Shown here in pieces: positions 27,977 to 38,213 of a DNA stretch of 64,000 bases. How positions within the stretch are numbered: the first letter of the stretch is position 1; every line of letters starts with the position of its first letter. The position numbers were made by a program, and so were the translations under genes. The DNA is from Bacteroides thetaiotaomicron VPI-5482. GTDB lineage: Bacteria; Bacteroidota; Bacteroidia; Bacteroidales; Bacteroidaceae. The stretch is taken from the NCBI RefSeq assembly GCF_000011065.1, contig NC_004663.1, positions 3,968,001 to 4,032,000 on the forward strand, given 5' to 3'. The notes under the pieces are model-generated. The model saw only the letters and a program-made list of their open reading frames with translations, made no database searches and was not told the DNA's origin.

Positions 27977-29998
27977 TTATTTAAATTCAAGTAATTGCAC
28001 GTCTTTGGAGGGTACGGTCACTTCAAGCTGTCCTGTGGCAAAAGTCTCATTGCCGCTCCACAACTCTTTCACCTGATAGCCGCGTGCCTTGTCCAATCCT
28101 ATTCTTTCTAACGAAAGCACAGTTGTCTGTTCCTGGTCCGAGTAGTTGAATACCGCACAATGGAAACGACCATCGGGTGTCTTCCTTACAAAGATATGTT
28201 CCGACTTCTCTCCGTTTCCTTCCACGGGACGGAACACTTCTCCTGTCGCTACTGCATTCACTGCCGCATTGGTCAGATATTTCTGTGACTTTTCTTTGGC
28301 GTCTTTTCCTCCTCCCGCACTGAAATCGTCTCCTGTAATGTAAATACCCGTAATGACACCCGAAGTAATACGGGCACGGTTTTCTCCGTCGGTAGCATCT
28401 CTCAGTACAATATGATCGGCATCGTTATATTGATAGATATACTTCTGCCACCAGCCGTATGAAAGAGCGTTCAATGTATATTCGGTATCCTTGATCTGAT
28501 TCCACGCATCACAGGCTATTCTGCGTGACTGCGCATACTGGGCAGGGAAGACAGGAGAAATGGAGAGATTGATATACATATCTCCAAAATATTGATTGAG
28601 CAGTTTCATGCCATAATTATATCCCTGTATACCTGTGGTAATCTCAGGATTATACCATTTGTCCGCTTCCATCGCACCGTGTGTCATGAAGTCCATCTTC
28701 ACATACTCGAATCCTGCACGGTGGAACAAACCGGAAGTCTTCTTCATCATAGCTTCCACTGCCGGATGCGTTGGATCGACTGCATAAGCGCCGTCCAGTT
28801 CCTGCGGCTTTCCGTTGGCATAGAGATAGATATCTTTGTATTTATATTCCGGTGCGGCATCTACCGTCCGTTCCGGATCGCGTGCCCAGTCGGTGAACGG
28901 AGTCCAGTAGATACCACCGATCTGTCCGTTCGACTTACATTTTTCGATAAATGACTTCAGTTGCTCCTCATTCATACAGTCCCAACCGGAATCCAGACCG
29001 ATATAGACAGTCTGATCAGGGTTTACAAAATGATTATTCTGCAGATTCTCCTTGAAATAATCGGAGACTTCCATCGCTTTCTCATAAGTCAGATTGAATT
29101 GTAATGCCCCCCAGCTGTTCCAACCAAATGGAACAGCTTTCTCCCATGCTTTGGGAGGGGCAATTACAGCGTTGGCTTTTGCATACGCTTCAAGTCCATC
29201 GCACCAATCTTCAAAGAAACCCAAAAAGACTTTAGGGGATTTAATCTTTTTACCTGCTAATGCACCGTGAGCCTTTACGTCACGAGTCTGCTCATCTGCT
29301 ATGCCCCCATAACATACCAGCGAACCAATGTTATCACGATCCCCCTTACCTATTGAAATACCTGTTTTCCAGTTATCATGTTCTACGGAGCCGATCACCA
29401 GACCGTTCCGGCTTTCATTATTGAATATGGCTGTCACTTCATAACTCACCAATGTATCGAAACCAAGCGGGTGAGACTGATATCTGATCCATTTGTCATT
29501 GTCGAACGGAACAAAAAGAGCACGGTTATCACCTGCCTGCAAGAATCCGGATATAGAATCGACATTAACAGGAGCCATTCTGCCGGAACGGATTTCCTCT
29601 TTCGCTTCGACCGTAAAATCGGTCAGTATATATTCCTTACCCGGATAAAGATAGAAATACTGAGTCAGCTTCGGAAGCTCCTTATCCGTATACTCCACCT
29701 TATATATATGTCCTTTCCCGAAAGAATCGGAAACTTTGCCCGTACTGATTTTATGGCGGGCATAGTCACTTGTCTTGATCTCCTTCCCTTCCCATTGATA
29801 GGAAGCATACATTCCGTTACAAATATTTTTTGACTTATAAGTGAGTGCTATTCCCCCTTGCTGATCATCGTAAGTTATATTCCATACATCGGTAGAGAAA
29901 ATCTTGTCTCCACTGGCACAGTTGGAAATGAAAAGAAACAGAAGAAGCATCAGGGATACTCCCGACATTTTTTTTAGTAGTAGCTTTTGGTTTTTCAT
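27977..29998 (-). CDS. Clan GH-D glycosidase lipoprotein (GH27/GH36-type alpha-galactosidase)
   Basis: The start chosen is the ATG at 29998, giving MKNQKLLLKKMSGVSLMLLLF and a lipobox ISNC. An upstream in-frame extension to 30076 would bury the signal peptide and overlap the promoter. The enzyme has a beta/alpha barrel with FGWNSWGAL near residue 300, GLDSGWD, the nucleophile Asp in YVKMDFMTHG, and a likely acid/base Asp in ACDAWNQIKDTEY. This pattern is clan GH-D, but its exact family is uncertain. As a lipoprotein it may work at the cell surface. It is first in the left enzyme operon, which the operator at 30109-30124 should control. Confidence 0.8.
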   Translation of the reverse strand: MKNQKLLLKKMSGVSLMLLLFLFISNCASGDKIFSTDVWNITYDDQQGGIALTYKSKNICNGMYASYQWEGKEIKTSDYARHKISTGKVSDSFGKGHIYKVEYTDKELPKLTQYFYLYPGKEYILTDFTVEAKEEIRSGRMAPVNVDSISGFLQAGDNRALFVPFDNDKWIRYQSHPLGFDTLVSYEVTAIFNNESRNGLVIGSVEHDNWKTGISIGKGDRDNIGSLVCYGGIADEQTRDVKAHGALAGKKIKSPKVFLGFFEDWCDGLEAYAKANAVIAPPKAWEKAVPFGWNSWGALQFNLTYEKAMEVSDYFKENLQNNHFVNPDQTVYIGLDSGWDCMNEEQLKSFIEKCKSNGQIGGIYWTPFTDWARDPERTVDAAPEYKYKDIYLYANGKPQELDGAYAVDPTHPAVEAMMKKTSGLFHRAGFEYVKMDFMTHGAMEADKWYNPEITTGIQGYNYGMKLLNQYFGDMYINLSISPVFPAQYAQSRRIACDAWNQIKDTEYTLNALSYGWWQKYIYQYNDADHIVLRDATDGENRARITSGVITGIYITGDDFSAGGGKDAKEKSQKYLTNAAVNAVATGEVFRPVEGNGEKSEHIFVRKTPDGRFHCAVFNYSDQEQTTVLSLERIGLDKARGYQVKELWSGNETFATGQLEVTVPSKDVQLLEFK

Positions 29999-30073
29999 AT
30001 GGTACAATGTTCTTATGTAAAAAAATAAAGCATACCCGAATAAGAAACCTTTTTCTCTTATTGAGGTATGCCA

Positions 30074-30124
30074 CAAAGGTAAGGATTGGCATCTCCTTTA
30101 CTATATACAAACGATTCAAAAAAT
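30074..30124 (-). promoter_or_regulatory. PUL promoter with operator, left enzyme operon
   Basis: On the minus strand, ATTTTTTGAATCGTTT (30124-30109) ends 28 bases before the -7 box TACCTTTG (30081-30074). The same 16-base site at the same distance precedes susC, GH110 and the SGNH esterase, with a weaker form before GH95. It is probably the binding site of the hybrid two-component regulator. Confidence 0.75.
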
Positions 30125-30175
30125 GATAAAAATACGGCAAATAAGCTCCAATGCGGGCTAAAAGAGGTATTTTAT

Positions 30176-33100
30176 CTATTTTGTGCCCTCTCCTGCCTCG
30201 ACATTCTTTATCTCCTGCGTGATAATGATCTGCTTGCCGGATTGATATTGTTTCTCAAAATCTTTGGGTGTCATGCCGAATTGTTTCAGGAATAACTTGC
30301 TGAAATAAGACGGCGAATTGATGCCGACCATATAGCAGATATCTCCGATCCGGTATTTACCTTCCTGGATAAACTCGGCTGCCTTTTTCAACTTGATCAA
30401 CCGGATAAAATCGAGCGGAGACAAGTTGAACAGTGTCTTGATTTTCCTTAACAAACTAGAACGACTCATGCAGAGTATATCCGCCATCCGTTCTACACCG
30501 AAATTATCATCGGTTATGTTATCTTCAATGACCTTGATCACTTTATTCATAAATTCCTCGTCCGCCTTGTTCATCTGCATATTGTTGACAGAGAAGAAGG
30601 GGCGTTTCGCAAAGGCTTCTCTTTCCCTGCGCCTGTTGTCAAGCAAGGACAGGACTTGTTCTTTCAGATAATTGAAAGAGAAAGGTTTCTCAACGTATGC
30701 TTCCGCACCATATTTCAGACCGTTGATTTTGCTGTCGATGTCATTCTTGGCTGTCAGGAAGATAATAGGAATATGAGAAAGCTCCATATCCGATTTTACT
30801 TCCTTGCAGAGTTGGTATCCGTCCATTACAGGCATCATGATATCACTGATGATCAAGTCGATATGGCTGCTTCTCAATATTTCCAGTGCTTCTACCCCGT
30901 TCATCGCTGTCTCTACGGTGAAGTTTTCCTGCAAGCGTTCGAGAATAAAGGTCAGCATACTTTCGTTGTCTTCTACCAACAGAAGGGTATATCCATACAT
31001 ATCGGCCGTGACGGGCGTATGTTCGTCCAGCTCGACAATGTCTTTCTGTATGGCTTTGTTGTTCTCCTGTTTAATGCCCTCCATATTCAAAGGAATGGTC
31101 AGTACAAACATATTGTTTTCCTGACGGGTATCCAGATAGATCGTGCCTTTGTGCAGGGATGCCAACGAACGTGCCAGAGACAAGCCGATGCCTACTCCAT
31201 TACGGGGCTTCTCCTTTCTGTCCACCTGATAGAACGGTTCGAATATATATTGGCTGACTTCGGCCGGAATCTTGTTTCCATCACTGGTGACACGAATCGT
31301 AAAGCTGTCTTCTCCCTTTTCCAGTTCTACCAGTACATTCTGGCTAGCATACTTCAGCGCATTATTGAGCAGGTTGCTCAGTATCTTGGTGATTGCTTCT
31401 TTATCTACAGCTGCCCACACCTGCTCATCTGTCGATTTTAACTGCAATTCTTTCCGGTTCAGGCTGAACGTCACTTCAAAGCGTGCCACGATTCCGGCAA
31501 GAAGTTCGGTAATGTCCACGCTCTCAAATTTCATGGTCAGCTTGTTGGCACCGATCTTCTGGAAGTCCAGCAGTTGTCCGGTAAGTTCCAGCAGGCGTTT
31601 GGTGTTCTGGACCATCACACTGATATACTTCTTCATCTTGGGCTCCTGTATCTCCATTTCCTCAATGGCTTCGAGAGGACCGTTGATCAGTGTCAAAGGG
31701 GTACGCACTTCGTGCGCTATCTCTGTGAAGAAGTCCACTTTGGATTCGTACAGTTCCTTCTCCTTTTCGATCTCGAACAGCTTTTGCCGTTCTTCCAGTT
31801 GTTTCTCCTTGCGGCGTTTGTACCATAAGATGGTGCCAACCACGATCAGGATAATACATACGGTATATACAATGTAAGCAATGATAGACTGCCACCACGG
31901 AGGAAGAATGATAATAGACAGAGAGCGTGTGGACGACTCGGACTTGCTGCCGTGAGTAGCCTGCACACGGAAGGTGTATTTTCCCGGCGGAAGTTTGGCA
32001 TACGAGATGTTCTGGTTGCTGGCTGCCCGTACCCAATCCCTGTCAAGCGGTTCCATACGATAATAGTATTGGTTGGACTCGGCCGTAGAGTAGCTGAGCA
32101 ATGCCACATCAAAGCTTATATTGGCCTGGTCGTAAGGCAGGACGATTTCATCCGTATGTACAATACATTGTTTCAGGGGTGATTCAGGAGTATGCACCGT
32201 CACCTCCTTATTATATATACTGAACTTGGAAATGTAAACAGGCGGAAGCGGCTTTTCCTCCTCCTGAACAGTAGGATCGAACGCGATCAATCCGTCCACC
32301 CCTCCGAAGTAGAACCTTCCATCCTGAGCTTTCAATGCCGATTGATAATTGAACTGATTACCCAGCAATCCGTCCTTATTGGTAAAGACACGTACATCTC
32401 CACTCTCGGGATTGAACTTGACCAATCCTTTATTGGTGCCAAACCACAGATTTCCGGCATCATCTTCCAATATGTTGTAAGCTACGTCATCCGGTAGTCC
32501 GTCTTCAATACTGAAAGTGGTAAAGTTGTCCTGCGCTTCATTATATCTGCATATACCACCACGGTCGGTAGAGAACCATATATTCCCTTTACTGTCCTGC
32601 ATGATGGAGCTGACGGAGTTGGAGCTTAGAGAGTTGTCAACTCCTTCCTTATAAGAATAATTCTTATAAGAATTATTCTTAGGATCACATTTCCAAACAC
32701 CATTTCCCATAGTAGCAAGCCAAATTGTACCATCTCTAGCCTCCATTATATCGAAAACCCAGTTATATCCTACTTCTTCCACACGGTGAAATTTCCTTTC
32801 CTTAGGTTGTGATACATATAATCCCCACCCAGGTCCTATCCAAGTACGACCTTTACTATCTTTTAAAAAACTATATACACTTCCTTCTTCAATACCCAAA
32901 TCCTTATCACTGACGTATTTAAGATGTTCACCAGGTATACTAATATCATTCATTCCTTGTTTAAATAATCCAACATATATATGATTTTCATAATGTTTTA
33001 CTGATAGTGTAATGAGACGACCTGGAACATTATCATATATCTGATGTACTTTACCTGTTCGAGGATCCAATACATTAACACCATTATCTTCAGTACCTAT

Positions 33101-33898
33101 CCAAATACACCCATTATTATCTTCTGCCAATCCACGGATACGTTTGGTATTTAAAGAATATGAATCGCTTCCCGGTACATATTTAGCAAAAGTCAAGATA
33201 CGATTAGGCAGATAGTTGACACCTCCAAACATTGTTCCAATCCAAATTCCTCCTTCATAATCTTTATAAATAGAATAAATACTATTATCCGATAAACTAA
33301 ATGAACGCATCAGGTCTTCTTTCAAATGAATAACATTATTTTCTTTCTCATTAATAATGAAAATTCCATGAAGAGAACCTACCCAAATTTCATCTCCAAA
33401 ACACATTACATCTCGCAAAAATGTTTTTTTCTCACCAAGGAACGAAACTTCACTCAACTCATCTGTTCGAGTATTATATTTCAGCAAATCTCCTTCATGT
33501 ATTCCCAAAATAGCATTTTCTTTCTGAAAACAAATACTTATAATTGTTTTGTCAATTAACGAACGTCCCATTCGGTCTGTCAAATATTGTTCAAAATTAT
33601 CATCCCGATAATTGTACTTGAATAAACCTATTCCTGATGTACCTACCCATACTTCGCCCTGCTCATTGATACAAATACATTCCGGATTATTATTTTTTAA
33701 ATTGTCTTTATCTATCAATGAATAATGATGTACCTTTCCGTCTTTATAACGAAAAAGTCCCTGATCAGGAATCAACACCCAAATATTATCTAGTGAATCA
33801 GACAGAATTTCCGCTACCCAGTTATCAAGAGTTATCCCTTCTGATGAAGCTATTTTGAAACGTTTAAATACATCGACCGCCGGATTATATATATTAAC
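30176..33898 (-). pseudogene. Hybrid two-component regulator, 3' part separated from its start by a mobile element
   Basis: This is the downstream 1240 codons of a SusR-like HTCS. In order it has periplasmic beta-propeller repeats (many WVGT/WFGT/WIGT blades), a Y_Y_Y domain, a transmembrane helix (SIIAYIVYTVCIILIVVG), a histidine kinase with FFTEIAHEVRTPLTL, an ATPase with GVGIGLSLARSLA, a receiver with phospho-Asp in ISDIMMPVMDGYQ, and an AraC DNA-binding domain. The signal peptide and first blades are absent; they lie at 49692-50015. A GTG-started frame running to 34045 adds 50 element-encoded residues without a signal peptide and is probably meaningless. About 32.65-33.9 kb is much more AT-rich than the rest. 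Confidence 0.9.
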
Positions 33899-33968
33899 AT
33901 AAAGCTCTAAAGCAGTCAAAGGAGAATAAGAGAGGTTGGAACGTAAACAGTTGGGAATGAGCAGATTT

Positions 33969-34092
33969 GCACAAAGTTGCCAAATCGGCATAAAGCAAGC
34001 GAGTGAGGAATATTGAAGTAGTTCAGTTACTAAATCGTGAGCCACAGTTACCTATGCAAAGCAGGTAACAATGCGGAAAGGCAACTTTGTGC
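33969..34092. repeat. Nested inverted repeats at the left element end
   Basis: GCACAAAGTTGCC (33969-33981) is perfectly complementary to GGCAACTTTGTGC (34080-34092). Inside, GTTACCT (34047-34053) pairs with AGGTAAC (34063-34069). The position beside the recombination site and the integrase gene fits integrase or excisionase arm-type binding sites. Confidence 0.6.
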
Positions 34093-34139
34093 ATCAACGG
34101 ATTTTATTGCGCTGATTCTCAATGTTTTGCGTATCAAGG

Positions 34140-34185
34140 AACGCTTACAAAATGATTATATTTGCACACTCAAAATGTAAGCGTT
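34140..34185 (+). promoter_or_regulatory. Integrase promoter flanked by an inverted repeat
   Basis: AACGCTTACA (34140-34149) and TGTAAGCGTT (34176-34185) are a perfect 10-bp inverted repeat, and the -7 box TATATTTG (34157-34164) lies between them. The downstream arm touches the ATG, leaving a leader of about 15 bases. This looks like an operator that can close the promoter. Confidence 0.6.
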
Positions 34186-35418
34186 ATGAAAATCGAAAAA
34201 TTCAAGGTGTTGCTCTACCTAAAAAAGAGCGGAATGGACAAGAATGGAAAAGCTCCCATCATGGGACGCATCACAGTGAACAGGACTATGGCGCAGTTCT
34301 CCTGCAAGTTGTCTTGCACTCCATCGCTTTGGAATCCTCGTGCCAGCCGATTGGAGGGCAAGAGCAAGGAAGCCGTGGAAACCAACAAGGACATCGGGCA
34401 GTTGTTGCTTTCCATCCAAAAGGCTTTCGATGTGCTTGTGGAAAAGAGAACGGACTTCGAGGCTAAGGATGTCAAGGAGGCCTTGCAGGGCAGCGTCAAG
34501 ACACAGACCACCCTTCTCTCCTTCGTGGACGAGCATATCAGTGAACTCAGCACACATGAGGGCATCGATATGTCGAAGAGCAGTGTCTGGACTTACAGAA
34601 AGATTCGCAAGAATCTCGCTGAGTTCATCGGGGAGAAGTATAGGTTGACTGATTTGGCTTTCGGACAGCTGACCGAGCCTTTCATCAGTGACTTTCACCA
34701 TTACTTGCTTGACGAGAAAGGCTTTTCATCAGGAACCATCACCATCTATGTGTCGCTCTTCAAGAAGATGTGCCGCATCGCCTTTGAGCGAGGCTTGTGC
34801 AAGAACCTGCTGTTCGCCCATTATCGGGTTGGCACTCCAAAGGTTATGACACCCAAGGCTCTCAGCATGTCTGATTTCATAAAAATCCGTGATGTGGAAC
34901 TGCCCGAAGACAAGCCGAGACTATCCGTTAGCCGTGACCTGTTTCTTTTCGCCTGCTATGCAGGAACAGCCTTCATAGACACCGTTTCCATCACGAAAGC
35001 CAATGTCAAGGTGTTGGAGGATGGCGACAAATGGCTCGTCTATAACCGCAAGAAGACCGGAACACTTGCCAGGGTGAAACTCCTGCCCGAGGCGTTGGAG
35101 CTGATGGCGAAATACGAGGACGAGGCAAGAGATACCCTTTTCCCATTGCTGAGCACGAATCGTGTTCGTATCGATCTCATCACCATCTGCAAGTTGGCGG
35201 AAACGAGCAAGACCTATTCCTACCATTCGGGACGACACTCGTTCGCCAGCCTCATTACGCTGGAGGCTGGTGTGCCGATGGAGACCATCTGCAAGATGCT
35301 CGGTCACAAGGATGTGAAGATGACGCAGCGGTATGCGAGAGTAACCCAAAAGAAGCTGTTTGAGGACATGGACAAGTTCATCGCTGCAACCGAGAAGGAC
35401 TTCGTTCTCGCATTATGA
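34186..35418 (+). CDS. Tyrosine recombinase (integrase) 1
   Basis: This 410-residue site-specific recombinase has an N-terminal arm-binding domain, a SAM-like core-binding domain (about 105-200) and a catalytic domain. Conserved catalytic residues are in HSGRHSFAS (His, Arg), the following GHKDVKMT and the nucleophile Tyr in TQRYARVT. The usual first arginine is not evident in CYAGTAFIDTVS, as in IntDOT. The ATG at 34186 was chosen; a TTG at 34162 lies inside the -7 box and cannot be the start. It is adjacent to the left end, so it probably catalyses integration and excision. Integrase 2 follows after 63 bases. Confidence 0.93.
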   Translation: MKIEKFKVLLYLKKSGMDKNGKAPIMGRITVNRTMAQFSCKLSCTPSLWNPRASRLEGKSKEAVETNKDIGQLLLSIQKAFDVLVEKRTDFEAKDVKEALQGSVKTQTTLLSFVDEHISELSTHEGIDMSKSSVWTYRKIRKNLAEFIGEKYRLTDLAFGQLTEPFISDFHHYLLDEKGFSSGTITIYVSLFKKMCRIAFERGLCKNLLFAHYRVGTPKVMTPKALSMSDFIKIRDVELPEDKPRLSVSRDLFLFACYAGTAFIDTVSITKANVKVLEDGDKWLVYNRKKTGTLARVKLLPEALELMAKYEDEARDTLFPLLSTNRVRIDLITICKLAETSKTYSYHSGRHSFASLITLEAGVPMETICKMLGHKDVKMTQRYARVTQKKLFEDMDKFIAATEKDFVLAL

Positions 35419-35481
35419 ACAAGGCTTTCAACTTTTCTTTTCACAGTTCAACCACATTATTATATTATAAGGACAACAACT

Positions 35482-36693
35482 ATGAGCAGAAGTACATTTT
35501 CAATTTTGCCTTACATCAACAGACAGAAGGTAAAGGCAGACGGAACAGCCAACATACTTTGCCGCATCACCGTTGACGGCAAAAGTGCTGCCATTTCCAC
35601 AGGCATATCCTGTACCCCACAGGAGTGGAACGCCAAGAAGGGAGAGGTACGGAACGCAAGGGACAACGGACGATTGGCAAGTTTCCTCGATGAAATCAAG
35701 GACAAGTACAACGCACTTCTTGTCGCCAACGGCATCATCACCGTGGAAATGCTGAAGGCTGTGTTGAAGGACAAGGACACGACAGGAAGGTTCTTGCTGA
35801 GCTTTGGTGATACCATCGTGGAATGGTATCGAACCGCAAAAGCCAGACAAACCTTTCTGCACAAGCGGACATGGCAGAAGAATCTGAGAGACTTTGTCCA
35901 TTCGTTGGATAAGGACGACATCGCCTTTGAGGACATAGACGAGAATTTCGGGGAGGAATACAAGCTATTCCTGAAACGAGACCAGGGACGCATCGACAGC
36001 TACGTAAACCATTGCCTTCTCTGGCTGAACATGTTGATGTACAAGGCAGTGGACAGGAGCATTATCCGCTTCAATCCCATAGCCAAGATAGGGTATGAGA
36101 AGAAGGCAGCCCCGAAGATGACCCATATCAGCAAGGCAGACTTCATCAAGATGCTCTCTACCCCGATGGCTGATGAGCGAACGGAGCTTGCACGCAGATG
36201 TTTCATTTTTGCCTCGCTCACCTCCTTATCCTATATAGATGTAAAGAAACTGTACCCTCGCCATATCAGTGAGAACTCCGAGGGTAGGAAGTTCATCCGC
36301 AAGGAAAGAGAGAAGACAGGCGTGGAGTTCTTCGTGCCACTCCATCCGATAGCCGAGAAGATTCTTTCGCTCTACAATACCACGGACGACAGCAAGCCTG
36401 TTTTTCCACTGGGTGAGAAGAAAGACATCTATCTTGATGTGCATACCCTTGGAATGGTGCTTGGCATAAGTAATAAGTTGGGATTCCACGCCAGCCGCCA
36501 TACATTCGGAGTCTTGATGCTCAACGAGGACATTCCCATCGGCAGCATAGCCAAGATGATGGGACACGCAGACATTACAAGCACACAGGTCTATGCGCAG
36601 GTGACGGAGCAGAAGATTTCAAATGACATGGATAAGCTTATTGCCAAGCGAGAAATGAACAGATTATCGAACGAAAAAACTATTGGAAAATGA
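35482..36693 (+). CDS. Tyrosine recombinase (integrase) 2
   Basis: This second integrase, 403 residues, has the same three-part layout. The catalytic C-terminus shows FHASRHTFGVLML (His, Arg), MGHADITSTQ and the nucleophile Tyr in TQVYAQVT. The first catalytic arginine is again missing (FASLTSLSYIDVKK). Tandem integrases are common in Bacteroides mobilizable transposons, where one or both may be required. The next gene starts within its stop codon (ATGA), suggesting translational coupling. Confidence 0.93.
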   Translation: MSRSTFSILPYINRQKVKADGTANILCRITVDGKSAAISTGISCTPQEWNAKKGEVRNARDNGRLASFLDEIKDKYNALLVANGIITVEMLKAVLKDKDTTGRFLLSFGDTIVEWYRTAKARQTFLHKRTWQKNLRDFVHSLDKDDIAFEDIDENFGEEYKLFLKRDQGRIDSYVNHCLLWLNMLMYKAVDRSIIRFNPIAKIGYEKKAAPKMTHISKADFIKMLSTPMADERTELARRCFIFASLTSLSYIDVKKLYPRHISENSEGRKFIRKEREKTGVEFFVPLHPIAEKILSLYNTTDDSKPVFPLGEKKDIYLDVHTLGMVLGISNKLGFHASRHTFGVLMLNEDIPIGSIAKMMGHADITSTQVYAQVTEQKISNDMDKLIAKREMNRLSNEKTIGK

Positions 36694-37052
36694 ACAGAGG
36701 AGTTATAACTATCAGCGAGAGCGGAACGGTATCCATACCGACCGATACTGTATGGATGACCATGCAGGAGATTGCCGACATGTATAATGTGTTCGGCTGC
36801 TATGTGCGCAAGGCTGTCAAGGCTATATTCAAGGATGGCATTCTGAAAGAGCAGGGTGTACGCCGTCATGTCAGGAAGAACGACCGCATCAGCTATGATG
36901 TGTATAGCCTTGAACTCGTCATTGCGGTAGCCTTCCGTATTAACAGCATTGAGAGCAGAGCCTTTCGGGAGTTCATCATGCAAGCCATCATCAAAAAGCA
37001 GACCAACCGCCCGAAGTTGGTCTGCCTGTGGTCGAAGAATATAATGGTGTAG
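36690..37052 (+). CDS. RhuM-like N-terminal DNA-binding protein
   Basis: The 120-residue protein resembles the N-terminal part of RhuM-family proteins. It has a helix-turn-helix segment (MTMQEIADMYNVFGCYVRKA near residues 25-44) followed by VYSLELVIAVAFRINS and a conserved FREF segment. The ending on KNIMV is shorter than full RhuM proteins (over 300 residues), so it may be a truncated or mini form. It overlaps integrase 2 by four bases and is likely co-expressed. A regulatory role in recombination is inferred from position. Confidence 0.6.
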   Translation: MNRGVITISESGTVSIPTDTVWMTMQEIADMYNVFGCYVRKAVKAIFKDGILKEQGVRRHVRKNDRISYDVYSLELVIAVAFRINSIESRAFREFIMQAIIKKQTNRPKLVCLWSKNIMV

Positions 37053-37187
37053 CAATTACATTTTTCATCAATGATCTCTATTCCTTGAAAACCAATATTT
37101 ATTAAAATTTTATAAAGGTTTTAAATTCATTTGCTTTATTCTATTTATTTCTCTAAAATTGCAATATTAAACAAATAATGAACTAAA

Positions 37188-37547
37188 ATGAGCCTTTTGG
37201 ATTTTTATATAATATGGAGAGGAGATATGCTATTTGCAACAGTTGTTCCTATAGCATATTTCCTATTGTACCTAAAAAACAAACAAGTGACATTTGTCTT
37301 TTTGAAATTTGTAATGGCATTTGTGATATGTTTGTACTGGGCAACATACGCTTGTACTTTTTTTTATTCATATTATGATGTTATAGGATGGTTTAAAATA
37401 CTTATAATACCTGTTTTTTCCATTTATAGTGGATTTGTACTTCACCTTTTAAAATCGAAGAAGAAAAAGGTGTTTTTTCTTATCTCCATAGTCTATATAA
37501 TATTTTGGTGCATATTGATATTTTGGCATTGCATGAGTAGTATGTAA
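37188..37547 (+). CDS. Small hydrophobic protein with three or four TM segments
   Basis: The 119-residue frame consists almost entirely of hydrophobic helices (ATVVPIAYFLLYL, FLKFVMAFVICLYWATYA, ILIIPVFSIYSGFVLHLL, FFLISIVYIIFWCILIFW). It is much more AT-rich than its neighbours and has no family I recognise. The topology is protein-like, so it is probably real and inner-membrane. The AT bias suggests a separate origin from the integrase module. Confidence 0.5.
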   Translation: MSLLDFYIIWRGDMLFATVVPIAYFLLYLKNKQVTFVFLKFVMAFVICLYWATYACTFFYSYYDVIGWFKILIIPVFSIYSGFVLHLLKSKKKKVFFLISIVYIIFWCILIFWHCMSSM

Positions 37548-37568
37548 TGCAAAAGAATGAAGAGAGAT

Positions 37569-37625
37569 GATTCCTAATTGTATAGGAATCCTTCAAGCAA
37601 CGTTCCTTGGAGGCTTTGCGCCTCC
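37569..37625. repeat. Two adjacent short hairpins
   Basis: GATTCCTA (37569-37576) pairs with TAGGAATC (37583-37590), and GGAGGC (37609-37614) pairs with GCCTCC (37620-37625). They lie just after the small membrane-protein gene and may end its transcript. Confidence 0.45.
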
Positions 37626-37734
37626 AGCCACTTGGGCGAACCACCGCAGTGTGTTTTAGCATGGTATTAGATTTATACAGGTAACACAAATGATACACGG
37701 CAAACACGAACAACTCGGTATAGCCAATAAAACG

Positions 37735-37783
37735 AGGCGACAACCTATAACAGCCATACTCGGTAAGTTATACGTTGTCGCCT
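37735..37783. terminator. Hairpin ending the two HTH genes
   Basis: AGGCGACAAC (37735-37744) pairs with GTTGTCGCCT (37774-37783). It lies 39 bases past the stop of the minus-strand HTH gene and is followed on that strand by CGTTTTATT. Confidence 0.55.
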
Positions 37784-37822
37784 TGTTCATTTCACCCCAC
37801 TCATCAAGGACATGTATTTCTC

Positions 37823-38131
37823 CTACAAGCCCTTCATTCTGTACGCCTCACGATAGTTAGCCATCAGAATCTTCTGAATGTCGGACTCGCGGTAGAGTAT
37901 CTTTCCGCCAAGCTGGATATACGGGATGACACCGTTGTTTCGGTAGTCCTGCAGGGTTCTTCGGCTCAGTTGCTGCCTGGCGCAAAGCTCCTTGTCCGTC
38001 ATGAACCGCTCACCGCCAAGCATGGGGCGGTAGTTCATCACGGCACGTTCAAAATTGTCAACCATTCGGTTGAGGTGGTTCACGATGTGGTTCATCCACT
38101 CGCTGTTTCTTGTCATTACTTCATTGCTCAT
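37823..38131 (-). CDS. Excisionase-type helix-turn-helix protein 1
   Basis: The 102-residue protein has a C-terminal HTH_17/MerR-like winged helix: FMTDKELCARQQLSRRTLQDYRNNG followed by IPYIQLGGKILYRESDIQKIL. Proteins of this kind beside integrases act as recombination directionality factors or element regulators in Bacteroides transposons. It is the second of two similar genes on the minus strand, with an 82-base gap between them. Confidence 0.8.
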   Translation of the reverse strand: MSNEVMTRNSEWMNHIVNHLNRMVDNFERAVMNYRPMLGGERFMTDKELCARQQLSRRTLQDYRNNGVIPYIQLGGKILYRESDIQKILMANYREAYRMKGL

Positions 38132-38213
38132 AGTTGTCTCGTTTTATTGTTGATACTTACGTTACTCGGTTTACTTGCTGCATTGGATAAAGTGGCTGTT
38201 GTATATTGACAGC

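Noticed and set aside
29999..30076. Longer N-terminus of the clan GH-D lipoprotein
   Set aside because: It would bury the lipoprotein signal and overlap the -7 box; the ATG at 29998 gives a proper lipobox.
33899..34045. GTG-started extension of the HTCS 3' fragment as a genuine alternative N-terminus
   Set aside because: It is element sequence without a signal peptide, contains the left-end inverted repeat, and has no promoter I can see. The true N-terminus lies at 49692-50015.
34162..34185. TTG start for integrase 1
   Set aside because: The codon lies inside the -7 box TATATTTG, so it would not be transcribed; the ATG at 34186 is used.
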